The notes: generated from the letters alone by a model not told the origin. Positions 34,249-43,167 are shown, counted from the first letter of the stretch. The stretch: DNA of 64,000 nt from Pedobacter sp. Leaf194 (GCF_001423945.1 NZ_LMPU01000002.1:23121-87120); one strand, 5' to 3'. A program made the numbers and translations.

Positions 34249-35196
34249 ATGAAATTGATTTTAGCTTTTCTTACAATTTTGTTTGTTGCAGATGCTGCAA
34301 GAGCTCAAAACTTTAAAAACGAGTTCGGTTTTAAAACAGAGAATGATGCATACTTGGCCACATTAAATGATAGATATTACACCAATGGACTTTTTATTTA
34401 TTTCCGAAGGGCAATTAATCCAGACAAAGTCAATGAAAAGATAGAGAAGAAAACTTACGAAATTTCTGGCGGCCAAAAAATGTATACGCCATATTGGGGG
34501 CAGGTTGCAAAAAAAGAAGATCAGGATAGACCTTTTGCCGGCTATTTGTACGCAGGAGCGGCTTATTCAATTTTTTATGTAAAAGAGAGCGTATTGAAAA
34601 CCAGTATTGAGATTGGTACTGTAGGCCCAAACTCGCTCGCAGAAGACGCACAAAAGTTCCTTCATAAAACAGTGGGGTTTTACACACCTGCTGGCTGGGA
34701 ATACCAGGTAAAAAATGAACTTGCAGTTAACTTATCCGGCAATTACAGCAAGTTAATCCATCGCTCAAGCGATAATGCGGTCGATTTTAGCGGCCAGGGT
34801 TATGTAAATTTAGGGACCACTTTCAGCGGCCTCGGCACATCCCTCCTTTTTCGTGCAGGCAAACTAAATCAGCTTTTCAACAGTGCTTACCACAATGCCG
34901 TTATCGGCGATTCAAAAACCAAAAGTTTAAATAATTCGGAGTTTTTCTTTTATGCTAAGCCACAATTAAATATTGTTGCTTACGATGCAACCATACAGGG
35001 AAGTCTTTTTAACAACAATAGTCCTGTTACTTTTGAAGTTAAACCAATTGTATTTGAGCAACAATTTGGTGTAAACTACAGCTCCAAAAGGTTTACCGCA
35101 GATTTTAACATCATCTTCAAAACTAAAGAAGTTAAAAGTGTAGCAAAGGCGCAAAACTATGGCGGACTAAGTTTGTATTACAGATTCGGAAGTTGA
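34249..35196 (+). CDS. LpxR-like outer-membrane lipid A 3'-O-deacylase (DUF2219)
   Basis: Predicted outer-membrane beta-barrel of 315 residues with signal peptide (FLTILFVADAARAQ). Residues matching the LpxR calcium-dependent active site are visible: Asn32 and Asp33 in TENDAYLATLND, the DRYYTNG block at 41-47, Gln135 and His139 in AEDAQKFLHK, whose spacing equals that of Gln118 and His122 in Salmonella LpxR. DRPFAGYLY is also typical. LpxR trims the 3' acyloxyacyl chain of lipid A. Activity on Bacteroidota lipid A is inferred. A terminator hairpin ends directly at its ATG. Confidence 0.82.
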   Translation: MKLILAFLTILFVADAARAQNFKNEFGFKTENDAYLATLNDRYYTNGLFIYFRRAINPDKVNEKIEKKTYEISGGQKMYTPYWGQVAKKEDQDRPFAGYLYAGAAYSIFYVKESVLKTSIEIGTVGPNSLAEDAQKFLHKTVGFYTPAGWEYQVKNELAVNLSGNYSKLIHRSSDNAVDFSGQGYVNLGTTFSGLGTSLLFRAGKLNQLFNSAYHNAVIGDSKTKSLNNSEFFFYAKPQLNIVAYDATIQGSLFNNNSPVTFEVKPIVFEQQFGVNYSSKRFTADFNIIFKTKEVKSVAKAQNYGGLSLYYRFGS

Positions 35197-35198
35197 GA

Positions 35199-35609
35199 TT
35201 AGTATATACCGGGTTTTTTCCGGCTTTCTTTTTTAAGGGCTTTAACCGTTTTGTTTTTTAGTCTGTTCTCGATCACAGATTTGGGTGTTTTCGTCGGCTT
35301 TCTTGGTTTTGAAACGTGTAACGCCTTTTTAATAACTTCAATCAGTTTTACAATTGTTTTCTCTTTATTTAGAAGCTGACTTCTGTCTTCCTGCGAAACG
35401 ATGTGGATAAAACCTTCTGCGTCTATCCTGTTTTCCAACTTTATAGCGATTAGTGCTTTTTCTTGCTCAGTAAAAAAATCAGCTTGATTTGGATTGAAAA
35501 TTAGTTCAACCTTACTCGATACCTTGTTTACATTTTGCCCACCTTTGCCCCCACTTCTGGATGTTTTAAAGGTCGCGATTTTTAAAATTGCCTCTCTATC
35601 TGGTTGCAT
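35199..35609 (-). CDS. arfB: Peptidyl-tRNA hydrolase ArfB
   Basis: Rescues stalled ribosomes by hydrolysing peptidyl-tRNA, a class-I release-factor-like domain without codon recognition. It is 136 residues. The catalytic GGQ is in SRSGGKGGQNVNKVSSKVEL. A basic C-terminal tail (KPRKPTKTPKSVIENRLKNK and beyond) is expected to enter the mRNA channel. The TTG at 35618 opens three more residues; the ATG at 35609 is preferred. It converges with the LpxR-like gene, two bases apart. Confidence 0.93.
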   Translation of the reverse strand: MQPDREAILKIATFKTSRSGGKGGQNVNKVSSKVELIFNPNQADFFTEQEKALIAIKLENRIDAEGFIHIVSQEDRSQLLNKEKTIVKLIEVIKKALHVSKPRKPTKTPKSVIENRLKNKTVKALKKESRKKPGIY

Positions 35610-35768
35610 ATCTTGCAAAAATTCTTACAATAATCGCCCAAATATAAGTCAAAGTAACCGCTCAATAACCTTTAAATAAAAGTTAAGGCTTTTTAGTAAT
35701 TTTGTTTATTCAGCAAGAAATTTTAACTTCAAAAAATCATTCCAACAAGCGCTTAGCTAAAACGCCCC

Positions 35769-36554
35769 ATGACATTAAAAACTTTCGGTCAAAAACTTGG
35801 TTATGTCTTACGTACAATAGCCTTTATCACTATTTGTTTAATTTTTCTTTTCCTCACACTTTGGACGTTCTGCTATTCTCTGCATGTTTTTTATTTCTTT
35901 GTAATTACGCTTATTCTAGCCTCAATAGCCTTTTTTAAGGGGAAAAGCCGCCGCTTTGTAACCATAACTTTGCTTGCCGGTTTAGCGATATTTGCTTTCT
36001 CTACACCTTATAATCTGCGCCAGTACAACCGGAATGCAGCAGCATTTCAAGCGCAGATAAACAGTGGCTACCACTTAAGATTCAAAGAAAAGTGTGCCAT
36101 TTACGGTACCTTACTAATTATAACCGTCGGAGACATTATCCCTTTTCCTGAGGCTAGTATTCAAAATTTTTACCTTCTTTTTCCAAAGAAAAGCAAAACC
36201 AGAATTTTTTATGATGATGACTACCTGAGTGCTCCGGATATTCAGGCAATGCTAAACCGTAAGGGCAAAAACGAAGTTGCCTGGAACAAATGGGGCGAGC
36301 GTTTTAATGGAAATTTTCGATTTGCAGCAGCTTTCGATCCATCAACATTGGAAATTACGGATGAGGGCGACCAGAAAAAGGCAACACTGGTAACCTATTT
36401 TCATTACCGTAAAAACTACACAACCCATAATGCTAATCACTTTCTATACGGTTTGTTCGCTTTTAGAATAGATGAAGGTCTGTTTTGGTATTTGCAACAC
36501 GAGGGTTGGCTACACCCTTACACTTCTGTCTGGATCGCAAAATTCAAAAAATAG
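35769..36554 (+). CDS. Hypothetical membrane protein
   Basis: A 261-residue protein I do not recognise. Three closely spaced hydrophobic segments lie at about residues 14-32, 36-55 and 62-80. A soluble domain of about 180 residues follows, probably periplasmic or cytoplasmic depending on topology, with LRFKEKCAIYGTLLIITVGD, RIFYDDDYLSAPDIQAMLN and FHYRKNYTTHNANHFLYGL. Composition is rich in aromatic residues. It stands alone between arfB and cmk. Confidence 0.75.
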   Translation: MTLKTFGQKLGYVLRTIAFITICLIFLFLTLWTFCYSLHVFYFFVITLILASIAFFKGKSRRFVTITLLAGLAIFAFSTPYNLRQYNRNAAAFQAQINSGYHLRFKEKCAIYGTLLIITVGDIIPFPEASIQNFYLLFPKKSKTRIFYDDDYLSAPDIQAMLNRKGKNEVAWNKWGERFNGNFRFAAAFDPSTLEITDEGDQKKATLVTYFHYRKNYTTHNANHFLYGLFAFRIDEGLFWYLQHEGWLHPYTSVWIAKFKK

Positions 36555-36598
36555 CTATTCCTCAATAGCAAAAAATTCATGATTGTGTTTCTATTTTT

Positions 36599-36606
36599 TA
36601 CCTTTG
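36599..36606 (+). promoter_or_regulatory. -7 box (TACCTTTG) for cmk
   Basis: TACCTTTG ends seven bases before the cmk ATG, so the transcript would have a leader of only about four bases. A -33 TTTG at 19 bases is not seen. Confidence 0.5.
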
Positions 36607-36613
36607 TTGCACG

Positions 36614-37294
36614 ATGAAAAAAAACCTTGTAATCGCTATTGATGGCTATTCATCTTGCGGAAAAAGTACATTAGCGAAGGCGTTAGCAAAAAAATTAGGC
36701 TTTATTTATGTCGATAGCGGCGCAATGTACCGTGCCGTTACGTTATTCTTTTTAAGAAACAGCGTTGATATCTCTAATGATGATTTGGTAGCAGACGCAT
36801 TGCAACATATTGAATTGAACTTTCATTCCCGCGATTATGAATCCCACATCACTTTAAATGGCGAAGAGGTTTCTGACGAGATTCGATTAATGCCTGTTTC
36901 TGAAAATGTAAGCGAGGTTTCTGCTCACAAAATTGTTCGGCACGAAATGGTAAAACAGCAGCAACGTATGGGCAAATCGAAGAACATTGTTATGGATGGC
37001 CGAGATATTGGCACTACCGTTTTCCCAAATGCACCGTTAAAATTTTTCATGACGGCAGACCCGAAAATCCGAGCAGAGCGAAGATTTAAAGAACTTGAGC
37101 ATAAAGGCAATAATACAACAACTTTAGAAGAGGTTTTTGAAAACCTGGCCCACCGCGATTATGCCGATACAACCAGAAAAGCAAGTCCGCTGGTTAGAGC
37201 TGAAGATGCCATTATTCTGGATAATACCGATTTAACCCAAGAGGAGCAACTCGATTTTGCACTTGAAAAAGTTACACCATTAATGACTAATTAA
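36614..37294 (+). CDS. cmk: Cytidylate kinase
   Basis: Phosphorylates CMP and dCMP with ATP. The 226-residue protein has P-loop IDGYSSCGKSTLAKALAKKL, substrate block YVDSGAMYRAVTLFFL, NMP-binding insert with RLMPVSENVSEVSA, and DGRDIGTTVFPNAPLKFF. Lid residues are in RRFKELEHKG and YADTTRKASPLVRAEDA. In many bacteria cmk is upstream of rpsA; here 4 kb separates them. Confidence 0.96.
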   Translation: MKKNLVIAIDGYSSCGKSTLAKALAKKLGFIYVDSGAMYRAVTLFFLRNSVDISNDDLVADALQHIELNFHSRDYESHITLNGEEVSDEIRLMPVSENVSEVSAHKIVRHEMVKQQQRMGKSKNIVMDGRDIGTTVFPNAPLKFFMTADPKIRAERRFKELEHKGNNTTTLEEVFENLAHRDYADTTRKASPLVRAEDAIILDNTDLTQEEQLDFALEKVTPLMTN

Positions 37295-37346
37295 CAACAC
37301 ATCATTTTATTTTTTCATATTTTTAGCACTTAACCCATTTGCTAAT

Positions 37347-38177
37347 ATGAAATTTAAACAGACCACCCTCCTACTTTTTCTTCTTGCAATACTATCGTTA
37401 AATGCAAATGCTCAAAAAGGCTGGATTAACCTTTTTAACGGAAAAGATTTAAAAGACTGGAATGTAAAAATTTCCAAGCACGAATATAAAGACAACTACG
37501 CAAACACGTTTCGCGTTGAAGATGGGTTAATGAAGGTAAGCTATGATGGCTATAATACCTTTGACCAGCAGTATGGGCACATATTTTACAAAAAACCATT
37601 TTCGGCTTACTTATTAAAGGTAACATACAGGTTTGTTGGTGAGCAGGCCAAGGGCGGCGAAGGATGGGCATTGAGAAATAGTGGCGCCATGTTACATTGC
37701 CAAAATCCTGCAACGATGCTTAAGGACCAGGATTTCCCAATTTCAATTGAAGGCCAAATTCTGGGTGGCGATGGGCAGCACGACAGGCACACGAGCAATG
37801 TTTGTACGCCTGGTACACAAATCGATTTTCAGGGGAAACTATTTACGCAACATTGTTTGGATTCCAAATCTAAAACATACGCTGGCGACCAATGGGTTAC
37901 GGCAGAATTCCTGGTGCTGGGCGATTCTGTTATTAAACACATCATCGATGGAGAAGTGGTTTTAGAATACACAAAGCCTCAAATTGGTGGCGGAAATGTT
38001 TCTAACTACGACCCAAAAGTAAAAGTTGATGGAACACCTTTAAGATCTGGGTATATTTCGCTCCAAAGCGAGAGTCATCCGATAGAATTTAAAGGCGTTA
38101 AACTTTTCGATTTAGCACCTTATGTAAAAGATAAGTCTAAACTGGACAACGTTCTCGCCAGAATTTTAAAAGGGTAA
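37347..38177 (+). CDS. DUF1080 (3-keto-disaccharide hydrolase) family protein
   Basis: Secreted or periplasmic protein of 276 residues with signal peptide (LLLFLLAILSLNANAQ). The single concanavalin-like beta-sandwich carries family blocks GWINLFNGKDLKDWNVKI, NTFRVEDGLMKVSYDGY, EGWALRNSGAMLHCQNP, DFPISIEGQILGGDG and GYISLQSESHPIEFKGVKL. Recent work assigns members to hydrolysis of 3-keto-glycosides; others may only bind glycans. No oxidoreductase partner is adjacent, so activity is uncertain. Confidence 0.85.
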   Translation: MKFKQTTLLLFLLAILSLNANAQKGWINLFNGKDLKDWNVKISKHEYKDNYANTFRVEDGLMKVSYDGYNTFDQQYGHIFYKKPFSAYLLKVTYRFVGEQAKGGEGWALRNSGAMLHCQNPATMLKDQDFPISIEGQILGGDGQHDRHTSNVCTPGTQIDFQGKLFTQHCLDSKSKTYAGDQWVTAEFLVLGDSVIKHIIDGEVVLEYTKPQIGGGNVSNYDPKVKVDGTPLRSGYISLQSESHPIEFKGVKLFDLAPYVKDKSKLDNVLARILKG

Positions 38178-38221
38178 CGTAAATTTTAAAAAAGCTTCGT
38201 AACCGGAAAATTATCTATATA

Positions 38222-39724
38222 ATGCTTAGAACTCGCCTGCTTAAAGCTTTTCTATTATTTCTTTTCACTACCCTTGCTGTAACAACATACGCCCAAAAGC
38301 CTTATCGGGTAAACGAAATTCCAGACCCTAAAAAAGATGGTGGTGGTTGGGTAAGTAACCCTGATGGAATTTTAACTTTAGATGTTGTAAACCAAATCAA
38401 CAGCGCAATTTCCGATTTTGAGCAAAAAACAAATGTTCAGGTTGCAGTAGTAATTGTGAACGATTTTGAAAAGGATAAAGAGGATTTTGATTTTGCATAC
38501 GAACTTTTTAACACCTGGGGAATTGGGCAGAAAACCAGCAACAATGGTTTGCTGCTGTTCATCGCTAAAGACCGCCGGAAATATCGATTTATAACCGGCA
38601 CAGGAACGGAAGGAGTATTGCCTGATGTTAAGTTAAAGCATATTGCTGAGCAAAATCTACTGCCCGCCTTTAGAGAAAATGATTTCGGTACCGGAATTAT
38701 TAATACCATCCAGGCCATCGGCAAGGTTATTCTCAATCCGGATAATGAGGCCGAATTGAATCAGTTATTTACACAACCGGAGGCTGGCGGAAACTCATCA
38801 GATAAAAGTTGGCTCTACATAGCTGCAATTGCCGTTCTATTTTTTGGCGTGTTTACTTTAATTAACCGCCAGGCGAAAGGCAATGTTGGCAAACAAGCTG
38901 GCGATAACTACAATCTCGAAAAGAAAATAGCAAATGGATGTGTGGGCCTTTTTATTGTGGTTTTCGCCTGCATTTTTATTGTCGTTTTTTTCGATGGCTT
39001 TCGTTTTCTCCAAAATATTAAGTTGGTACATGCACCGTTCATATTGTACGGTATATTGGCCATTGCATTATTTTTTCGATATCTATATTACCTATCCTCA
39101 TTGAGAAAAAATCATAATGATGACGAAAATTTCTTTGAAGCGGTAACTTCTTTTAATAGAAAGAATTTTTGGCTGATTATTTTTTCACCGCTGATTTTAA
39201 TTCTACTATTGAATTACCTGTTTAAGCGCAGCAAAAATATCTATCGTTTTAAGCCCATTTTAGATGAGAAGCAAAAGGAAATGATTCGGGTGGATAGGGA
39301 TGTGAATGTAGAAGGCAAACCATTTTTAAGTGCGGGGCAACGTAAAGAAGAAATGGTTAAGGTTTATGATTACGATATCTGGGAAAGCAGTGACGGAAAG
39401 CAACATGTTATTAAACAATGGCCAGCTGAAGAATACGATACGTTTATCCAGTGCCCTGACTGCAGCTTTAGAACTTACCAGTTAGACAAGCAAGTTCCCG
39501 TAACAACCGCAACTTACAGCCACGCTGGTAAAGCGAAAGTGGTAAATGAATGTAGTTTCTGCAAAAAAACCGAATTTATTAGTTGGGTGGCTTTGCCAAT
39601 GCTTGTCCAGTCTAGCTCATCTTCGGGTTCTTCATCTTCGAGCAGCAGCTCATCATCGTCATCATCATCCAGTAGTTGGGGAGGTGGAAGCAGTAGCGGT
39701 GGCGGAACCGGCGGGAGTTGGTAA
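38222..39724 (+). CDS. TPM-domain membrane protein with Ser/Gly tail
   Basis: A 500-residue protein: signal peptide, an extracytoplasmic TPM domain (about residues 35-175; NSAISDFEQKTNVQVAVVIV, NNGLLLFIAKDRRKYRFITG), then four membrane segments (near 198-217, 240-262, 275-300, 318-340). A cytoplasmic-side segment follows with two CxxC pairs (QCPDCSF, ECSFCKK) that look like a zinc ribbon. It ends in a low-complexity tail of serine then glycine. TPM proteins take part in photosystem repair in plants and in cell-envelope processes in bacteria; role here is unknown. Confidence 0.82.
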   Translation: MLRTRLLKAFLLFLFTTLAVTTYAQKPYRVNEIPDPKKDGGGWVSNPDGILTLDVVNQINSAISDFEQKTNVQVAVVIVNDFEKDKEDFDFAYELFNTWGIGQKTSNNGLLLFIAKDRRKYRFITGTGTEGVLPDVKLKHIAEQNLLPAFRENDFGTGIINTIQAIGKVILNPDNEAELNQLFTQPEAGGNSSDKSWLYIAAIAVLFFGVFTLINRQAKGNVGKQAGDNYNLEKKIANGCVGLFIVVFACIFIVVFFDGFRFLQNIKLVHAPFILYGILAIALFFRYLYYLSSLRKNHNDDENFFEAVTSFNRKNFWLIIFSPLILILLLNYLFKRSKNIYRFKPILDEKQKEMIRVDRDVNVEGKPFLSAGQRKEEMVKVYDYDIWESSDGKQHVIKQWPAEEYDTFIQCPDCSFRTYQLDKQVPVTTATYSHAGKAKVVNECSFCKKTEFISWVALPMLVQSSSSSGSSSSSSSSSSSSSSSSWGGGSSSGGGTGGSW

Positions 39725-39860
39725 CCATATCGAACCAATATCTACGGCTTTTCTACCCTCAATTTAAAAGTATTTCATAATTTTGGAACGCTTAGCACGA
39801 TGTTTGTTCCAAGCGTCGATGAAATTTTGTTATAAACCTGCCTGAAGAAATCCAAACATT

Positions 39861-40844
39861 ATGCTTAAAACTTTCTTTTTACTAATTGCGCTTTCTATAT
39901 TTTCAAATCTTGCAATCGCACAGGATACTTATCGTGTGAAAGCAGACAAGCTTCGCGTTAGGCAAACCAGCGACCCGAAGAGCAAGGTTATCGCAAATAT
40001 TTCACAGAATGAAAAGATTGTTGTTTTAGATGCTTCCAATGATAAATTTTATAAAGTAAAATTAAGAAATGGCGAAGGTTGGGTGAGCAAAGATTTCGTA
40101 GAAAAAATTACGGCGACGCCAGTAGCCCATGCCAGTGAAACTGAATCCAAAACGCCGCAGCAAACTCAAAGCACAGCAACGGCAGATGTAATTTACCGGG
40201 TTACAACCGATAACTTAAGGGTAAGAGCACAGGCAGACCCAAAAAGTAAAGTTATTGGCTACTTGCCCGAAAGTGAAAATGTTGCGGTTCTGGATTCGAG
40301 CAATGCAAGTTACTTTAAAATAAAAGTTACCAATGGCGAAGGCTGGGCTAGTAAAGAATTTTTGGTTAGGGTTTCTCCTGTCAATAAACCAGCAGCATCA
40401 GCATCAACCATTGCGGCTTCGGTACCAAAAGAAACTAAAGATTATGCCAGCATTGTTTTCTTTGTAATTGTTGCCTTAATTTTATTTACTGTTCTGTATT
40501 TCTCCATTAGATATGCGAGTGGAAACAAGGTTTTGGTTGCGTTTTCTGTAATTGTAATCCTTGTAATCGGTTATTTTTGTTTCATTACTTTTATACAGGC
40601 GAAGGTTGTTTCTGGCACTTTTTCCAGCAACGAAGATATTCAGTACAAAACTTTCAACTTTAAATCGAAAGATTCTGTTACCGTTACTGATGCTTATACC
40701 GATTCTGTTTTTACATCGAAATATGTAATAGACGGAGAAATGATAAAGTTATACGACCAGCAAAACACAATAATGCTTTTGATTAGGGATGAAAACACCT
40801 TAATTGGCGAAGGTTTTACAAGAGGTACATTTACCAAAAAGTAA
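39861..40844 (+). CDS. Protein with two bacterial SH3 domains and membrane anchor
   Basis: A 327-residue protein with signal peptide (LLIALSIFSNLAIAQ). Two SH3b repeats follow, each about 60 residues: TYRVKADKLRVRQTSDPKSK at about 23-82 and IYRVTTDNLRVRAQADPKSK at about 112-172. SH3b domains bind peptidoglycan or proteins in the envelope. Two membrane segments (about 194-216 and 223-246) follow, then a C-terminal domain of about 80 residues. The two SH3b copies are clearly a duplication. Partner unknown. Confidence 0.82.
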   Translation: MLKTFFLLIALSIFSNLAIAQDTYRVKADKLRVRQTSDPKSKVIANISQNEKIVVLDASNDKFYKVKLRNGEGWVSKDFVEKITATPVAHASETESKTPQQTQSTATADVIYRVTTDNLRVRAQADPKSKVIGYLPESENVAVLDSSNASYFKIKVTNGEGWASKEFLVRVSPVNKPAASASTIAASVPKETKDYASIVFFVIVALILFTVLYFSIRYASGNKVLVAFSVIVILVIGYFCFITFIQAKVVSGTFSSNEDIQYKTFNFKSKDSVTVTDAYTDSVFTSKYVIDGEMIKLYDQQNTIMLLIRDENTLIGEGFTRGTFTKK

Positions 40845-40880
40845 TTGCCTGCTGCAATTTGTGGTACTATCTGTTGTTTT

Positions 40881-40944
40881 TAAACCCGGTAGCAGCGGCA
40901 GCCCCGATTTTTTTCCGGGGCTATAGCGAATAACGGGGCCGCTG
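40881..40944 (-). repeat. Structured intergenic repeat, copy 1
   Basis: Nested hairpin: CAGCGGC (40893-40899) pairs with GCCGCTG (40938-40944), and the adjoining AGCCCCG (40900-40906) pairs with CGGGGCT (40916-40922). Read on the minus strand, its left end (CCCCGTTATTCGCTATA) and right end (CCGCTGCTACCGGGTTTA) align with the ends of the copies at 43344 and 63627, while the core stem differs. Confidence 0.7.
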
Positions 40945-41143
40945 TATGCGAAGAAATACTTGACGCTCATTTCCAAATCATTAAGCTCAATCTATAAATA
41001 AAATTCTCCGGTTTGCTAAAATCTGTCTGCGGGCGTGAAATTACAAATGTCTATTTTCTGCATCCAATCTTGATAGTTGATGCTAAATAGTTGCTACTCC
41101 TTTTCTAATAACCTTAAAATCAGCAACATTTATTAAAAAAATC

Positions 41144-41174
41144 TTTTCTATTTATTAAAAAAGTTTTACCTTTG
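41144..41174 (+). promoter_or_regulatory. rpsA promoter (TTTT-N19-TACCTTTG)
   Basis: TTTT at 41144-41147, 19 bases, TACCTTTG at 41167-41174. The leader of about 34 bases includes AAAAAAGGAG at 41191-41200, a Shine-Dalgarno-like stretch 11 bases before the ATG, rare in this window. Confidence 0.7.
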
Positions 41175-41211
41175 CAGTCCCTAAATAGGGAAAAAAGGAG
41201 ATAATTAATTA

Positions 41212-43146
41212 ATGGCTAAAAAACAAGTAGCAGAAAAAGAATTAGCAGCAAAAACAGCTGAACTTCAGGGAGAAGGCGGACGCCTGACTGAAAAAGAAAC
41301 TATTGAATCAGAAGCTGATTCAGTTTCGATCGAATCGATCAAATCATCATTAGCAACACCAACCGAAGATTTCGACTGGGATGCAGATGAAAAAGTTTTC
41401 GGTAATTACAATGATGCAGACCGTAAAAAGTTTGAAGATATGTACGCCGGAACGTTTAATCAGATCACTAAAGGTGAAATTATTAGCGGTATCGTTGTTT
41501 CAATTAACAACAAAGATGTAGTATTAAACGTTGGTTTTAAATCAGACGGTTTAGTTTCTACTTCAGAATTCCGTGATACACCAGATCTAAAAATCGGCGA
41601 TTCAGTTGACGTTTTCGTTGAAGCACCAGAAGATGCTAACGGTCAGTTGATCCTTTCTCGCAAAAGAGCAAAAACCCAAAGATCTTGGGAAGCGATTAAC
41701 GAGGCTCTTGAAAATGATAGAATCATCAATGGTTTCGTTAAGAGCCGTACTAAAGGTGGTTTAATTGTTGATATCATGGGCGTTGAAGCTTTCTTACCAG
41801 GTTCTCAAATTGATATTAAACCTATCCGCGATTACGATGTGTACGTGGGTAAAACAATGGAATTTAAAGTTGTTAAAATTAACCATGAGTTTAAAAACGT
41901 AGTTGTTTCTCATAAAGTGTTAATTGAAGACGATTTAGAAAGCCAAAAAGTAGAAATCGTTTCTAAATTAGAAAAAGGACAGGTATTAGAAGGTACTGTT
42001 AAAAACATTACTGATTTCGGTGTGTTCATCGATTTAGGTGGTGTTGATGGTTTACTTCACATTACCGATATTTCTTGGGGCCGCATAGAGCATCCAAAAG
42101 AAGTATTATCATTAGATGAAAAAATCAACGTAGTTGTTTTAGATTTCGATGATGAGAAAAAACGTATCGCTTTAGGCTTAAAACAATTAACTCCACACCC
42201 TTGGGAAAACCTAAGTGCAGACATTCAGGTTGGTTCTAAAGTAAAAGGAAAAATCGTTACTGTTGCAGATTACGGTGCTTTCTTAGAAATTATCCCAGGT
42301 GTTGAAGGCTTAATTCACGTTTCTGAAATGAGCTGGTCACAAAACTTAAGAAACCCTCAGGAATTCTTAAAAGTTGGTGATGAGATCGAAGCTGAAGTTT
42401 TAACTTTAGATAGAGACGAACGCAAAATGAGCTTAGGTATTAAACAATTATCTAACGACCCATGGCAAGAAGTTGCTGCTAAATTCCCGGTTGGAAGCAA
42501 GCACAAAGCAACGGTTAAAAACATGACTAACTTCGGCGTTTTCGTTGAAATCGAAGAAGGAATTGATGGTTTAATCCACATCTCTGATTTATCTTGGTCT
42601 AAAAAAGTAAACCACCCTAACGAATTCACTAAAGTTGGTGATGTATTAGACGTTGTTGTTTTAGAACTTGATGTTGACAACCGCAAATTAAGCCTTGGTC
42701 ACAAACAATTAGAAGAAAACCCTTGGGATACTTTCGAAACTATCTTTACTTTAGATTCGGTTCACCAAGGTACTGTTGTTAAAGTAACTGATAAAGGTGC
42801 TGTTATTGCTTTACCATACGGTGTAGAAGGTTTCGTACCAACTAAACACATGGTTAAAGAAGATGGTACTTCAGTTAAAGCAGAAGAAACTAACGATTTC
42901 AAAATTATCGAGTTTAACAAAGAAGCTAAACGCATCGTTGTTTCTCACGCTCGTATTTGGGAAGAAGTTAAAGCTGAAGCAGTAGCAGAAGAAAGAAATG
43001 CTAAGAAAAAAGAAGCTAAAGCTGCTGTAACTGCAGTTAAAAAAGTTAAAGATTCTGTAGAGAAATCTACTTTAGGAGATTTAGACGTATTGGCTCAATT
43101 GAAATCGCAATTAGAAGGCGAAGAAAGCAAAGCTAAAAAAGGCTAG
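41212..43146 (+). CDS. rpsA: 30S ribosomal protein S1
   Basis: Binds mRNA on the small ribosomal subunit; especially important where Shine-Dalgarno sequences are scarce. The 644-residue protein has an acidic N-terminal extension of about 75 residues, six S1 OB-fold repeats (for example LEGTVKNITDFGVFIDLGGV, VKGKIVTVADYGAFLEIIPG, HKATVKNMTNFGVFVEIEEG) and a Lys/Ala/Glu-rich C-terminal extension. Codon use is strongly biased to TTA, GTT and AAA, as expected for a highly expressed gene. It has its own promoter and terminator. Confidence 0.97.
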   Translation: MAKKQVAEKELAAKTAELQGEGGRLTEKETIESEADSVSIESIKSSLATPTEDFDWDADEKVFGNYNDADRKKFEDMYAGTFNQITKGEIISGIVVSINNKDVVLNVGFKSDGLVSTSEFRDTPDLKIGDSVDVFVEAPEDANGQLILSRKRAKTQRSWEAINEALENDRIINGFVKSRTKGGLIVDIMGVEAFLPGSQIDIKPIRDYDVYVGKTMEFKVVKINHEFKNVVVSHKVLIEDDLESQKVEIVSKLEKGQVLEGTVKNITDFGVFIDLGGVDGLLHITDISWGRIEHPKEVLSLDEKINVVVLDFDDEKKRIALGLKQLTPHPWENLSADIQVGSKVKGKIVTVADYGAFLEIIPGVEGLIHVSEMSWSQNLRNPQEFLKVGDEIEAEVLTLDRDERKMSLGIKQLSNDPWQEVAAKFPVGSKHKATVKNMTNFGVFVEIEEGIDGLIHISDLSWSKKVNHPNEFTKVGDVLDVVVLELDVDNRKLSLGHKQLEENPWDTFETIFTLDSVHQGTVVKVTDKGAVIALPYGVEGFVPTKHMVKEDGTSVKAEETNDFKIIEFNKEAKRIVVSHARIWEEVKAEAVAEERNAKKKEAKAAVTAVKKVKDSVEKSTLGDLDVLAQLKSQLEGEESKAKKG

Positions 43147-43167
43147 TTCTTTTTAACTGATAATATT

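Larger units (their letters stand above)
40845..41211. other. Spacer with structured repeat and rpsA promoter
   Basis: A 367-base spacer. It holds repeat copy 1 in minus orientation (40881-40944) and the rpsA promoter (41144-41174) and leader. The middle (about 40950-41140) shows no ORF or hairpin I can support. Confidence 0.6.

Noticed and set aside
39514..39738. Minus-strand ORF with Asp/Glu/Pro runs
   Set aside because: Antisense shadow of the Ser/Gly tail of the TPM protein.
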